64,000 bases of DNA from the NCBI RefSeq assembly GCF_019175385.1, contig NC_083337.1:49018938-49082937 (forward strand). Direction: 5' to 3'. The DNA comes from Lycium barbarum (lineage: Eukaryota; Streptophyta; Magnoliopsida; Solanales; Solanaceae). Below the pieces are notes generated by a model, which was not told the DNA's origin, did no database searches, and saw only the letters and a list, made by a program, of their open reading frames with translations. The position numbers and the translations under genes are program-made. Of this stretch, positions 1-11,705 are shown piece by piece (the first letter of the stretch is position 1; the number at the start of each line of letters is the position of its first letter).

Positions 1-758
1 CGACACCTCAAACGACTAAACGGAATCAAATGCACATGGTCTTGCACTACATACAAGCCACGGCCAAACACACCCTTTCTACACACACACACCATGCACA
101 AACACAACCCCATCCCAAAATCTTTATACTAATCCAATCACTAACACATACATGTCCATTTCATAACATCAAAACATAGAAATCTTACCTTGTTCTTCAA
201 ATTCCGATTTGCCGCAAACGTCACTCTTTAACCAAACAAATTGTACCCCGTTGAAGAGGGTCGTGAGTACTTCACAATATATGAAGAGCAAGGATTTTTA
301 AGGCTAAGATCAAAGCTTGCCAATTTTTTTTCTTTTTCCCTAACCTCTCGGCCGAGAGCTTGTTGATGCCCCTTCTCTTTTTTTTTTTTTTTTGTTTTTG
401 ATCTTGCTTCTTGATAATTCCAACTCAAGGCTAGTATATATCCATTATTTAGAGGTCATGTGCAAAGCACATGACCTTAAAATTTGGGTTTGGGCCTCTA
501 CAATGGCCGGCCAACCCCACTCTTTGGGCCTAATTTTATATTCCATTTTCTTGGCCCAATTCATAAAACGTCCCGTTTTGTAATTCCCGAAACTAATTTC
601 CGAAATTTCAAATTTCTTCTCGGCCTTTCCCGAGGTCTTAACATTAATAATTCCATAACCAACATAATCATATTCACTAAAATCAAATTATGTCCTTATA
701 ACACACAAGTCGTAATTATTTCTCGATTTCCAATTATACGAAAACACGGGACATAACA
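1..758 (-). mobile_element. Partial LTR of type B, cut by the window edge
   Basis: Read on the minus strand from 758 this is the first 758 bases of an LTR of the same type as 36293-39347. It starts TGTTATGTCCCGTGTTTTCG and includes the GGCCGGCC motif, a short A/T promoter stretch and the splice-donor-like AAG/GTAAGATTTC near 190. The other end lies left of the window. It sits inside the 5' LTR of element A, because the sequence from 759 matches the A LTR copy at about 9170. The ACTCG at 759-763 is the likely target duplication, but its partner is not visible. Confidence 0.85.
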
Positions 759-1884
759 ACTCGGAAGGTACTTGATATGACTATTGCTTTGATTTTCCAA
801 AGATAGCTTTTGAAACGTTCAAAGAGGTTTCTGTAAGGGATATCGTCCGTAACTTTCTCATACTAACTCGGATTGACTCGAAACGTGTTTGTGATCCTCA
901 AGTGTCGATTTATGTACTTATACATCGAGTCTTAAAATTGTTTTATGTGCATATAGTTTCTCACTACTCTGCTCGTGCATGCCTCAATATATCCTTCACT
1001 GAGTCCCGGGCCAGGATATGTTCTCGTGCGCACTCCTCTGCATTGTTCACCGAGTCCCTCACTTGAGGGTCGGGATACGTTATATGTATATGTATATGAT
1101 GATATGATGCCATGATGATATTATGATACGGGGATGGCGGCCAGGACGGCATATGATGACTCCATTCACCGAGTCCCTCACTAGAGGGTCGGGATACGTT
1201 ATATGTATATGATATATGATGATGACATGCATGACTTTATCCACCGAGTCCCTCACTAGGGGGCCGGGACACGTTATATGTATATATATGATATATGATG
1301 ATAATATGCATGATTTTCATTTCAAAAGGCAAAGGTACTGATGTTTTTAACAATCATACTTGTTCCTGGTAAAATCTTCATTTCAGTTATGATCCCCTTT
1401 ACTGTATTTCATGCCTTACATGATCAGTACATATTCTGTACTGACCCCCTTTCTTTGGGGGCTGCGTTTCATGCCACGCAGGTACACACAGATGAGTAGA
1501 AGACATTGCTACAAGATGTTCCAGCGGGATTGGCGAGCTCCATTTCCTTCCGGAGTGTTGCCGAGTCAGAGTATATATGTTATGATTCCTCATTGATGTT
1601 AGAGACTTTGCAGACAGAGTCACGTATGTGGGTCGTCAGTCTTGCAAGCGGCTCTGCAAGCCGATGTAACATTTTGCGTTATGTTACAAATTTCATATGA
1701 TTACAGATTTTACTTGACTTGAGAACGACGAAAAGAATGTTTCTGAAAGCCTTTACTATGTATTTCATTTTTATTTGATTTAAGAGTCCAAAGAGATTAT
1801 GTGTGTAATAAGAGTCAGCGGGTTCGCTCGTCCCTAAATAAGGGTCGGGTGCCCATCATGCCCTATCGAGATTAGGGTGTGACA
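759..1884 (+). repeat. Element A 5' LTR, 3' portion
   Basis: Matches about 9175-10294 over its length and ends GTGTGACA directly before AAGTGGTATCAGAGC. The upstream part was displaced by the type-B LTR at 1-758. It contains the conserved double hairpin (CAGTAC at 1425, GTACTG at 1438, then CCCCC/GGGGG at 1445-1461) seen in every LTR family of this window. Confidence 0.85.
1040..1300 (+). repeat. Tandem repeat inside the A LTR
   Basis: Three imperfect copies of a unit beginning CACCGAGTCCCTCACTAG, followed by AGGG, CGGGAYACG, TTATATGTATATG and an ATGATG-rich tail. They start near 1047, 1166 and 1241. The same array is in the 3' LTR at about 9457-9710. Each unit can form a small CCCTC...GAGGG hairpin. 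Confidence 0.75.
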
Positions 1885-1887
1885 AAG

Positions 1888-1899
1888 TGGTATCAGAGC
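1888..1899 (+). other. Primer-binding site, element A
   Basis: TGGTATCAGAGC, complementary to the 3' end of plant initiator tRNA-Met, three bases after the LTR terminus. Confidence 0.9.
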
Positions 1900-1945
1900 A
1901 GTTCGTCCTAAGGGTTGTCTGCAAAGTCGTGTCCGGTAGAGTCCT

Positions 1946-1979
1946 GTTTATGGGTGTGAAGACGACCACACTTATAAAC
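1946..1979 (+). ncRNA. Leader hairpin of A, degenerate loop
   Basis: Arms TGTTTATGGGTGTG and CACACTTATAAACA pair as in D and F, but the loop is AAGACGAC instead of TTGCGCGC or TAGCGCGC. It is therefore no longer self-complementary. See the dimerisation-hairpin findings. Confidence 0.65.
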
Positions 1980-2806
1980 AGGAGGCTGCAGAGCATCTAG
2001 GGATCGTTGACCTTCTTTCTGTCTTAGATCATGCGATAGAGACAAGTCATAGGAAATGATATTCCTTGCACTAACCTTTGATCTCAGCAGAAGCACAGTA
2101 TCGACGGGGGAAGGTGAGTAATGATATGGGAAGTCACAGAGATAAGTTTTGACATTTTTGTTCTTTTACCTGAAATTGGGAGCCCTCGGTGGCTGGGATA
2201 TGTCGTATATATATATGCCCTGTGAGGCATTGCTGGTGATTGCTGCATGCAAGTTCTAGGTAGTAAGAATTGTAAAGGAGACTCTTCTAGAATTTTTCAA
2301 AATCAGGTCATTTAGTTTGGTACACCTAATAGGAAGAAGCGTGGAAAGGAAATATCGTAAATAGACAAGAAGTGGGATGCGTTGTTTTAGAGGGGTTATG
2401 GACTTGGCATGGCATGAAAAATAATTGCGAGAAAGACGATTAGCAGTCCGAAGGATTAAAATGGGTTACATTTGAGGTTTAGTAGGAGCAAGGTCTGTTG
2501 GGGGATTCAGGGAAAGTCGACAAATGAGTTCTATTGTAGATTATTATATAAGAGTGGTGAGTGGAAATCCAAACAGGCTGATACCCGAGTGTTTATAAGT
2601 AATGGCGACGAAGGTGTATTCCCTACCATCAGAAACCTGGGAATCCAAGATAAAAAGTAGCCATACACACAGGTGAAAGGTGAATGGGATTGAAAAGGTT
2701 AAAATAGAAATTGTTAAAGGATGAAGATGTGTTACGAGAATGTTTTGGAATCTGTTAAGACTTCAACCTGTCCCAGATTATGCGGTGAAGGTCATGCGGT
2801 GAGGTA

Positions 2807-2909
2807 GATGCGATCATACAAGCATTAATGCACCGGATTTCATCGAAGATTCAAGGTTAAGCGTGCTAGGGTGAGAGAAATATTAGGATGGGTGACCCCC
2901 CTGGGAAGT
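2807..2909 (+). other. 5S rRNA-derived module, element A
   Basis: About 103 nt that match plant 5S rRNA from near its 5' end (GATGCGATCATAC, then TAATGCACCGGAT) through GTTAAGCGTGCT (box A region) to GGATGGGTGACC and CTGGGAAGT (box C region). By eye most positions agree; the last dozen or so nucleotides of 5S are missing. It is the best-preserved of the four copies in the window and keeps both internal RNA polymerase III promoter boxes. Whether it is transcribed is unknown. It is not a host 5S gene: it lies between the leader and the polypurine tract of an LTR element, and the other three copies lie at the corresponding place. Confidence 0.85.
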
Positions 2910-3121
2910 GTACTAAGAGTCCTATAGATTTAGACATAAGAGGCAAAGGAGAAGCTAGAGTAGCCTAAGGGAAATTAGAGTATACGGAATGGTTGGAAAC
3001 CTTAGGAGGTCGCGTAGGACGAGGCAGACTAGACCGGTGAAGAGAAAGAAAGTGCATCCCAGCTCTGGAACTAGGATGAGGTTGAATAGCATTTGGAAAT
3101 AATTTGTAAGCGAGATGGTAG

Positions 3122-3123
<2 letters not shown>

Positions 3124-3179
<56 letters not shown>
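3124..3179 (+). repeat. (TA)n microsatellite
   Basis: About 27 uninterrupted TA dinucleotides within the A interior. Apparent Tyr/Ile-rich ORFs across it are artefacts. Confidence 0.95.
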
Positions 3180-3181
<2 letters not shown>

Positions 3182-4934
3182 TATGCATATGGTATCCTAT
3201 TTATGACTGTATCGATGGGCATGTGTATCCCAGCAACCGGTGCTACGGTATGGAAGGCATCAATCGGGCAAGGGTACCGAAGTTCAAGTGACAACAAAAA
3301 TAAATGGTACAAGTGTTACAAGGTAAGTTGATGTTGTTTCCACTACAAGTTAGAAATTGGAAAGTCCTAATGCAACGATAATTGGAAACGAAAGAGAGTG
3401 AGTAAATGGAAGGCAGGGAGATCAAAATGTCGAAAAAAGGTGAAAGGTGAGAGACCTTAGTGAGTGAAGCCCCGAGAGAAACTACCGGCAAAGCACGAGA
3501 CTACTTGGGTAAAAAAATTCAAAGGTAGGTACGTGAAAAGGATAAAGTGTGGTAATATGGAACAAAAGGGAAATGTGTGGGGTTTGAGAACAGATTTCAA
3601 TAAGTGGGGCTAAAATAATAGTGACCACGACAAGGAACGGGAAGTAAGAGAAAGAATGATTAAGCCTTGGGACGATGTTAGGAGATTTCGGCCCTTGAAA
3701 GGTATATAAAGGGATAAATGTGCAGCCAAATTAATGTGGATGCCTCAGACATGGAGGGGGTTCCCTGAAAAGATGACTTAGAAATGAAACGGAATTGCGC
3801 GTTTGAAGTAAAATTTCACGGACTTCAGAACTGATACTACAAATAACAACAGGAGAAAGGCGCTTGAGGAGGAAGAAACCCAAGGAAGGTTAAGGATGAA
3901 AGTAGGGAAGGTATACTAACAGGTTAGTAGAAGGAAGAGGAGAACATTTAGGAGCACAATAATTGGAAATCTTTAACCATAGGAGTAAGAAGGACACCTT
4001 AACGAGTTAGCGGTAGGAACCCCATTACGCATCAAAGAAAGAACAAGGATGATGGCTCGACACTTTTGATTGGGAAATTAATGGTATGGAATGAGAATTC
4101 ATGTGAGGTTTGAGAGATTTGATCTTAGAGGAAATGGAATGAAATGCAAGGAACGTGCATGGGAGACCGCTCGGTCATAGCATCATAAATATAGTTAAAG
4201 GTTCAATGAGCGAGGATAGAGAGAGGGTGGTATCAAATGTAGCAGGACGCTCGACATGACATGGATGCACAACTGCAATACAGACGCATAGTTAAGAATT
4301 ATGAGTAAGCGAGCTAAATGGGCGAAAGGACTAATAGTGGATGGAAGGGTATGGAAATGTTGACGAAATGATGATGTAGACAGAAAGTGAAAGAAAGACT
4401 TATGGTAAGAAGTTTTCGATATGTCATGCACAGAGTTGGAAGGAAGACGAGGAGTAGGGTATAATTGAAGACTTCATAAAAGGACATAGTGAATCTCGAC
4501 GTTTTCATGAACAAGTGAGTCCAGGACACCGTTAGTCACAAAAGACAGAGGTATGGAAAGACGAGAAAGAAGGCATCGGAATTGGATACCCTTATAAGTA
4601 TTCTAGTTAAATACGAGAGTGTAAGTAGCAAGGAGATAGATAGGCCAGACGATACGATGACGGAACCCCAACCTTAAGAAGAAAGTGAAAGGCGGTAGGT
4701 AATTATCGTAGATGAGGGTACTCGAAGAATGTTGGCGTATAAGGAGCCCCTTAAAAGGGGGGGGGGGGGAGATCATATTATATTAAAAGGAATCGCAACA
4801 TTTTCAGGCTCCAGGGGAGGAAAATTTATTAGCTCGGGGCTAGAGTTCAAAACATATCGGCACATCAGAAGGATACCTGAAAGAAGTAGAAACGAATTGA
4901 CAATAAGTGTACCGTGAGGCAGACTCGTCGGGTG

Positions 4935-5073
4935 AGAAGATTGCGTACCAAAGACGTGGCTTCTGTTAAGGTATTGTGACGAAACAGAAATAGAGAGGAG
5001 ATGACCTGGGAAGCCGAAGAAGAGATGAAGAAAAAGTATCCTTACTTGTTTCCTATACCTACAGGTAATTTAA
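4935..5073 (+). pseudogene. Chromodomain relic of a gypsy integrase
   Basis: In one frame this encodes a stretch recognisable as the end of a gypsy integrase: RLRTKDVASVKVL, then an in-frame TGA, then NREEMTWEAEEEMKKKYP and a short tail. It corresponds to the last ~45 residues of the chromodomain of element G, and is closer to G than to D or E. The rest of pol is gone. This is a remnant of the autonomous ancestor, kept next to the 3' untranslated region, perhaps because that segment acts in cis. Confidence 0.8.
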
Positions 5074-5169
5074 CTCCTAAATTGATTATGTCAATTGATA
5101 GATGAACTGTATGTGATAGCTATAAAGGAGATCCCCCCGAAGTGTTATAAGACCCCACAAGATCAGTAT

Positions 5170-5204
5170 AACATTCGAAGATGAATGTTCAAAAGGGGGG
5201 AGGA
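5170..5204 (+). other. 3' hairpin and polypurine tract, element A
   Basis: AACATTCG and TGAATGTT form an inverted repeat (one arm mismatch), followed by AAAAGGGGGGAGGA abutting the 3' LTR. The polypurine tract primes plus-strand synthesis. Confidence 0.85.
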
Positions 5205-6519
5205 TGTTATATCCCGTATTTTGTACATTCGGATATTTCAAGATAGTCGTGGTAAGTTAAGGGCAAGACTATTTTCCGGAATTATTTTAATACACAAGTT
5301 GTTTATTAGTATGGAAATATTGAGAAAGGCTAGGGGTAAAAAGGGAAATCCACAAGGTGGTTCATGGTAATGTTGGGGAAGGCTAGGGGCAAAAAGGAAA
5401 ATTCATAAAACATTCAAGAAGGTTCATGAAGGGCCACCTTGGCCGTGTGGTGTGTGTGTGTGGACCCCACCCTAAGGCTTGGCCCATTGCCTCAAGCAAC
5501 AAGTAGGGACATGTGCTCATTATGTATTTGTAGGGACTAAGTATATATATAGATGATTGATTACAAAGCAAGACAATTATTCATCATTCCAACTCAAGGA
5601 AACTTCAAGAAATAAATTGGAGAACCATTCGGCCATGGCTAGCCGAATATGGTGCCATGGGAGTTGATCAAGAAAAATAATTTTCTTCTAGCATTCCAAC
5701 CAATTGGAAGGTCCTTGTTAACATGGGGGAGTTATTGGAGCAATAAAATCATTCATTTGTGCAATATACAACCCTAGCCAAGTAAGAAGACAAGTGGAAA
5801 AAGGTAAGGTTTGATCTTCCCTCTCATGTGTTATGGATGATTTGTGAGTGTTGTAGTATGTAGAAATGGATGAAATTCATGAAATGTGCATGTGGAGGTT
5901 GTGGCCGAATAGGGCCATGTTGGTAGAATGTGATGAATTGATTTTATTTAGTAGTTTGATTGTTGTTGTTGTGGATTCCATAATAAAAATGAAGGTTTGA
6001 TGGTTTGAAATGAAGTTGTAATCATTGTGAGATTGTTGAAGAAGTTAACGTGACACTAGCATGAATTCTTATATTTGTATAAATGATGTTGTTAATGTGT
6101 AGATTGTTGGTGTAGTTCATGAATTTGGAAGAAAGGAATGTGTTGTTGTTGTTTTATGGAGTTGGGAAGATTTCGGGTGGTGTTGCATAATGGTGGGGCC
6201 GTTTTGATCATTGTGCAGATTGTTTGAAGTGTTCTTGAGTTTTGTTTGTATGTTCTTGGTCAAGTATTTGAACGTGTGAGCATTGGCGTTGGTTTGATTG
6301 TATGAGATTGAATTGAATATAAGTGAAATGTTGTTGAATTATGTAAAAGGAGTTACTAACGTTAGAATGCATTTTGGATTGATTGTTGAAGTTGTTAATA
6401 TGGTTGTTGGTATTGTTATGGATGATTTGGCCGAGTTGAATTCTCGGGGTTGGTCGAATTTACAGGGGAAATGCTGCCGAAATTTCGGCAGATTATAAAT
6501 GAATTTATTTGAAGGATTA
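5205..6519 (+). repeat. Element A 3' LTR, first part
   Basis: Starts TGTTATATCCCGTATTTTG. It holds a TATA stretch at 5542-5550, a splice-donor-like AAAAAG/GTAAGG at 5803/5804, and the perfect 18-bp palindrome CTGCCGAAATTTCGGCAG at 6474-6491. It is interrupted after GATTA (6515-6519), the target duplication of the solo LTR. Confidence 0.88.
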
Positions 6520-8863
6520 TGTCACTACCCGACTCGGGGCCGCGACGAGCACCCGGTGCTAACCCACCCGAGCACCCTCTTAGCTTACTCTTATACTTAC
6601 ATCTAGGTGATCCACATAATCATACATGCATTTCCATTCATTCGTCAACTAGTCCCATATGGACAACCGCACATTTATATCATCATAGGCATTCATGCCA
6701 CATCAATATACATGGGCCAACGTGGCCGACACAATGATATACAAAACATAGGCCGACAAGGCCAAACACATCTACCCACACACACACATGTCTACGAGCC
6801 TCTAAGAGTATAACATATCACATTAGCAGGACAGGACCCCGCTATGCCCATAATTATATACACAAAAGATTGAGTACCCAAAAGATATGGCTCCGAAGGA
6901 AATGGAGCTCTCTATGAAATCTCCGAATAAGCAGCTAAGGATCAAATCTGTCTCCCTGCGCACCTGCGGGCATGACGCAGCGTCCACAAACAAAAGGACG
7001 TCAGTACGAAGAATGTACTGAGTATGTAAAGCATGATCAACATCAATATAGAAGCATAATAGATATCATATGAAGATAGCATAGGAGGGGAGACAGTAAT
7101 GTCATCATCATGTCGCTTACTTGCATACACCGTCCTTCGTATCCCATAATAATACTCGTACCATACTTATGCTCATATTCGTATACATGTCCTTATTTGT
7201 ATTCCTATACATAGTCTTTTCACATTCATATTGATATTATATACATAGTCATTTCATATACATAGCATTTACATAGCATACCCGACCTCATAGGATGGGT
7301 GTCTTATACATACTTGGCCAACCAAGGCTCATGGTCATACATACCTGGCCCTACCAAGGCATCAGGGTTATCCGTACCCTCTGCAGAGGTGTGCGCGCGT
7401 TACGTAATCGTATACATACTTTATACATAATCATGTACATATATATATATATATATATCCTACCCGGCGTTATAAGCTCGGGGTATCATTATAGCCCTTC
7501 ATAGGCACATATACATACATCATAGCTCGTAAGCATCTTTAATCTCATTTAACTCTCATCATCATTTGTATCCTCATCAATATCGTTACATCTACATTAT
7601 GGACTTACTCGTCAAGCGAAGAACATAGTAAAATCATAGTACATATCAAGGGTCGTGAGCTTATGAGCTCGGAATGCCAACCATGTGGAGACAACATACT
7701 CATATAGAGGAATTTAGGAATTTGGCCAAGAACCATGCCTTATGAAAGAAGGGTTAGCCTTACATACCTTTCCGTCAAACTATTCTACACTTGCACGTTC
7801 CCTTCCAATGCTAGCGTTTATACCTTCATTAATGTCATAACAATGGCCGTTAGTCATTCACATTAACCACATTATCTAGATTCCTCAATTTGCCTCTAAT
7901 TCACCCACATTCATGATTATAACACCCATCTTCGTCCATTCGTCTAAAGTGTTTAGTTCATGATCTTAATACCATTTATAACACATTCATATCACAACAC
8001 AACAACATTCATAACTCAATTCAAACTATTTCTCAAAATGTCACTATTCATCATTCATGACCTAGTTGACCACATTTTCTACAATCCATGTATTTTAATT
8101 CTTCAATACCTTAAACATCTTGTAAAAATCATGAATCTTACCTTAGAAGTTGTAGGAACAAGCTTTGGTTGATAATACTCTTCTTTGAGCAAAACCCTAG
8201 TTTTTCTCCATTTGGATTTCTTGACTTGGATGATCCTTGATGATTCCCTTATCCTTGATTTACTTGTCTTAATGTTATGGATGACTTATAATCCTTGAAA
8301 ACTCATAAAATAAATGTAGAGGGAAGTTCTAGAGAGAAGTGGTGTAATGTTGTAAATGAAATAAGACAAGTCTTGATCCTCATATTTAATGAATTGAAAA
8401 ATCTGTGCTGGGTGAACAGTAGTCGTCCATGGAGGTTTACGGTCCGTATTTCAGTTTACGGACCGTCCCTCGTGGTCGTTTTTAAGCTTAAGCAGAACCA
8501 GAAACTTTGGCCTGCATGCATGGTGATTTACGACCATGGTTTACGGGCCGTAAATCACTTTACGGTCCGTCCACCAGGTCTTATTTTAGCCATTTCCTCA
8601 GCTGGCCGAAAGTTGAAGTTGGACATGCCAGTTTACGACGTGAAGTTTACGGACCGTATTGCACTTTACGGTCCGTATTTTGCACTATACGACCACTGGG
8701 CAGTTTTGCCAACTTTCAATTTTTCTCATTTCTCGACTTTTCATTCTAATCATCCACATCCCTTTACATATATTTCCCATGAAACATTATACACTCGCAC
8801 TCCTCGCACACATCATTAGTTCATTTACTTGCGTACCAACGGGAAATTTTCCTAGGTGTAACA
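6520..8863 (-). mobile_element. Solo LTR of family D with perfect target duplication
   Basis: 2344 bp, starting TGTCACTACCCGACTCGG and ending CCTAGGTGTAACA on the plus strand, i.e. a full LTR in minus orientation. It is homologous to the D LTRs at 21943 and 29563, including the cluster of TACGGNCCGTA palindromes (8430-8690). GATTA flanks it on both sides (6515-6519 and 8864-8868). There is no interior. This is the classic product of recombination between the two LTRs of a once complete element. Confidence 0.92.
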
Positions 8864-10294
8864 GATTAAGACAAGTGTATAACGATGAGTCTAATAATTG
8901 TGTAAATCCTCTTGAATGTAGACTAGCGAGCTTGGACAAATAAGCGTAGCTAATAGGAGGTGGAACAGGTATGTAAGGCTTACCCTTTCTTTCTTTTGGC
9001 ATGATCCTTGTGAAACAAACAGACAAAGTATATGTATGATTTCAAAGATACTCCTATTCTTAGAGCCACTAGGATGGCTAATGTTCTTGACTTCCGAAAA
9101 CTGTTTTGCTATGTCTTGATATGTGTGTATGGTTCCAAAAGTTCTATTTTGATTTGATCCTTAGTGATACTCGCAAGGTACTTGATATGACTATTGCTTT
9201 GATTTTCCAAAGATAGCTTTTGAAACGTTCAAAGAGGTTTCTGGAAGGGATATCGTCTGTAACTTTCTCATACTAACTCGGATTGACTCGAAACGTGTTT
9301 ATGATCCTCAAGTGTCGATTTATGTACTTATCCATCGAGTCTTAAAATTGTTTTATGTGCATATAGTTTCTCACTACTCTGCTCGGGCATGCCTCAATAT
9401 ATCCTTCACTGAGTCCCGGGCCAGGATACGTTCTCGTGCGCACTCCTCTGCATTGTTCACCGAGTCCCTCACTAGAGGGTCGGGATACGTTATATGTATA
9501 TGTATATGATGATATGATGCCATGATGATATGATGATATGGGGATGGCAGCCAGGACGGCATATGATGACTCCATTCACTGAGTCCCTCACTAGAGGGCC
9601 GGGATACGTTATATGTATATGATATATGATGATGACATGCATGACTTTATCCACCGAGTCCCTCACTAGGGGGCCGGGACACGTTATATGTATATATATG
9701 ATATATGATGATAATATGCATGATTTTCATTTCAAAAGGCAAAGTTACTGATGTTTTTAACAATCATACTTGTTCCTGGTAAAATCTTCATTTCAGTTAT
9801 GATCCCTTTTACTGTATTTCATGCCTTACATGCTCAGTACATATTCCGTACTGACCCCCTTTCTTCGGGGGCTGCGTTTCATGCCACGCAGGTACACACA
9901 GATGAGTAGAAGACATTTCTAGAAGATGTTCCAGCGGGATTGGCGAGCTCCATTTCCTTCCGGAGTTTTGCCGAGTCAGAGTATATATGTTATGATTCCC
10001 GATTGATGTTAGAGACTTCGCAGACAGAGTCACGTATGTGGGTCGTCAGTCTTGTAAGCGGCTCTGCAAGCCGATGTACCATTTTGCGTTATGTTACAAA
10101 TTCCATATGATTACAGATTTTACTTGACTTGAGAACGACGAAAAGAATGTTTTTGAAAGGCTTTACTATGTATTTCGTTTTTATTTTATTTAAGAGTCCA
10201 AAGAGATTATGTGTGTAATAAGAGTCAGCGGGTTCGCTCGGCCCTAAATAAGGGTCGGGTCCCCATCATGCCCCATCGAGATTAGGGTGTGACA
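8864..10294 (+). repeat. Element A 3' LTR, second part
   Basis: Continues the LTR after the solo-LTR target duplication and ends GTGTGACA at 10294. It contains the conserved AGGTATGTAAGGCT near 8968, the tandem unit array at 9457-9710 and the double hairpin at about 9835-9875. Confidence 0.85.
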
Positions 10295-11705
10295 AACAAT
10301 ATATAACAAGGTAGCGTTTGGGGTCATGTCGTAATTCCCCTAACGTGTCTAAGAGTGGAAGTCACTTTTGGGGTTTATATGTTTGTCGTTCGTTCATATC
10401 GCAAAGATCATGCCAAAAGAAGAAAAGGGAATAGCCTTAACATACCTTGTCCGCTTCTTAAGCTAATCCAAACCTAAGTCTCATTCTTCCCAAGATCTAC
10501 AACAACGTCAGTAGATACCAAACATTAGCTATAGGTACTTAGGAATCCAACCCTAAGCTAGCACGTCATTTATAGAAATTCGGACAGCATTTCCTTTATA
10601 AATTCAACAAATCCCGAGAATTCAACTCAACCAAAGTATCAACAACAATACAACAACCATATTAGCAACATAAAAAATTAATCTCATCGATCCAGCCCCT
10701 CAACAATATAAAAGTAGTTTTAATAATTCAAACAATAATGCGACGAGCGGAAAGCTCGACTTGTCAATTAAACAATAGTTTTAAACCCCATCTTCATTCC
10801 GAAATTTCTCAAAAATATTAAAAACAATAACAACAACACCTCCAGGTCATTCAATTAATTTCCAGTCATATAATTTCATAAGAACAACCTCCCAAAACAG
10901 TCAACCGAACTACAACACCTATTTATCCGATTTTCGATATAATTTTCGTATTTCTTTCACCTAGCAATGTAGATACGACTTGGATAAATCATATACATCT
11001 AGGAGAGAGGATTTATTACCTTATATGCAAATATCTACTCTTCTTTCACCTTACTTCACTTTGAAGAAATCTCTGAAATGCTTAGAATCCCTTGATGATT
11101 CTTGAAATTCTTGCACAATATGATTAATCCCCAACATAGATGAAAAAAAAACACTTGTATTTTTATTCCATTTGGACCACATAACCGTAGCTTTATCTCC
11201 CCAATCCCCTCACATTGCACAATAAATCTGGGGCAACAATACATTGTTGCGTTCTTGCTTCTCAAAATAGACCGAGCTTGTGCTTGATTTTTCCTTATTG
11301 TCAAAGCCCCAAATGTGATTGTTCTGCTGAAATATCAAGCAAGAGTTCAATTTTTCTTTCTTCTCAAAGCTACCACTTTGGCTAATAATAAAAATGAATC
11401 TAGAAGCAATTCTACCTAGCTGCTACGTTTTTGTTGCCTTTTAACTAAGGAAAGAAAAATGAATTGTATTCTTTATTCTATATAGGGACAAGGTGTGCCT
11501 CCACCTCATTCATCCACTAAGTGGGTTTGTCCCCCTCTATTCTTATGTTATAACTTATGACTAAAAAGTTGCACGTGGATGGTATTAAGCCACCCCCAAA
11601 ATGGGACTTAATCTCATTATTAATAAATATCCACCATCCTAATATAATGAACAACCCTCATAATTAATTTCTTGACCTCAATTCACTTTAGTAGTAATCA
11701 TTTTT
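10295..11705 (-). repeat. Degenerate older LTR relic
   Basis: No ORF. On the minus strand the order of short motifs resembles the middle and 5' half of a G/B-type LTR: GAATTCTCGGG near 10615, a purine/pyrimidine-rich GGTATGTTAAGG near 10440, and a stretch like the post-donor region. The TG start is not seen. It is flanked by A on the left and E on the right, so it is probably the older substrate into which both inserted. Assignment rests on motif order only. Confidence 0.45.

Larger units (their letters stand above)
1885..5204 (+). other. Element A interior, essentially non-coding
   Basis: No gag-pol and no acidic ORF like those of B, C and F. In order it holds the conserved leader (1900-2040), a block near 2215-2330 with GCCCTGTGAGGC followed by GGTAGTAAG that is shared with B, C and the 3' end of D, the 5S-like module, a TA microsatellite, about 1.5 kb of purine-rich sequence with no recognisable content, a G-run near 4749-4760, a chromodomain relic, and the 3' untranslated region with polypurine tract. 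Short ORFs here look like chance. Confidence 0.75.
759..10294 (+). mobile_element. Element A: non-autonomous Ty3/gypsy-derived LTR retrotransposon
   Basis: A complete 3' half and a partial 5' LTR are visible. Order: 5' LTR remainder (759-1884), tRNA-Met primer-binding site, 3.3-kb interior without a long ORF, polypurine tract, and 3' LTR (5205-6519 plus 8864-10294) split by a solo LTR. The LTR pieces that can be compared differ by a few percent by eye, so it is older than B and C. The interior keeps only a short relic of a gypsy chromodomain near the 3' end and a 5S-rRNA-like module. It therefore resembles the large retrotransposon derivatives (LARDs), which depend on proteins made elsewhere. 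The shared 3' untranslated sequence and chromodomain relic point to a G-like ancestor. Confidence 0.85.

Noticed and set aside
2807..2909. A genuine host 5S rRNA gene or a Cassandra element
   Set aside because: The 3' end of 5S is missing and the module is collinear among four LTR elements. Cassandra carries 5S in short LTRs, whereas here it is in the interior between 3-kb LTRs.
2965..3312. Tyr/Ile-rich minus-strand ORFs
   Set aside because: They translate a (TA)n microsatellite and carry no other conserved sequence.
8295..8819. 174-residue ORF in the solo LTR
   Set aside because: It lies over the palindrome cluster and promoter of a D-type LTR. The frame is broken in the D LTR copies.
10295..11705. 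A host gene between elements A and E
   Set aside because: The only ORF of note (82 residues, minus, 11056-11304) has no recognisable motif, and motif order on the minus strand suggests an old LTR.
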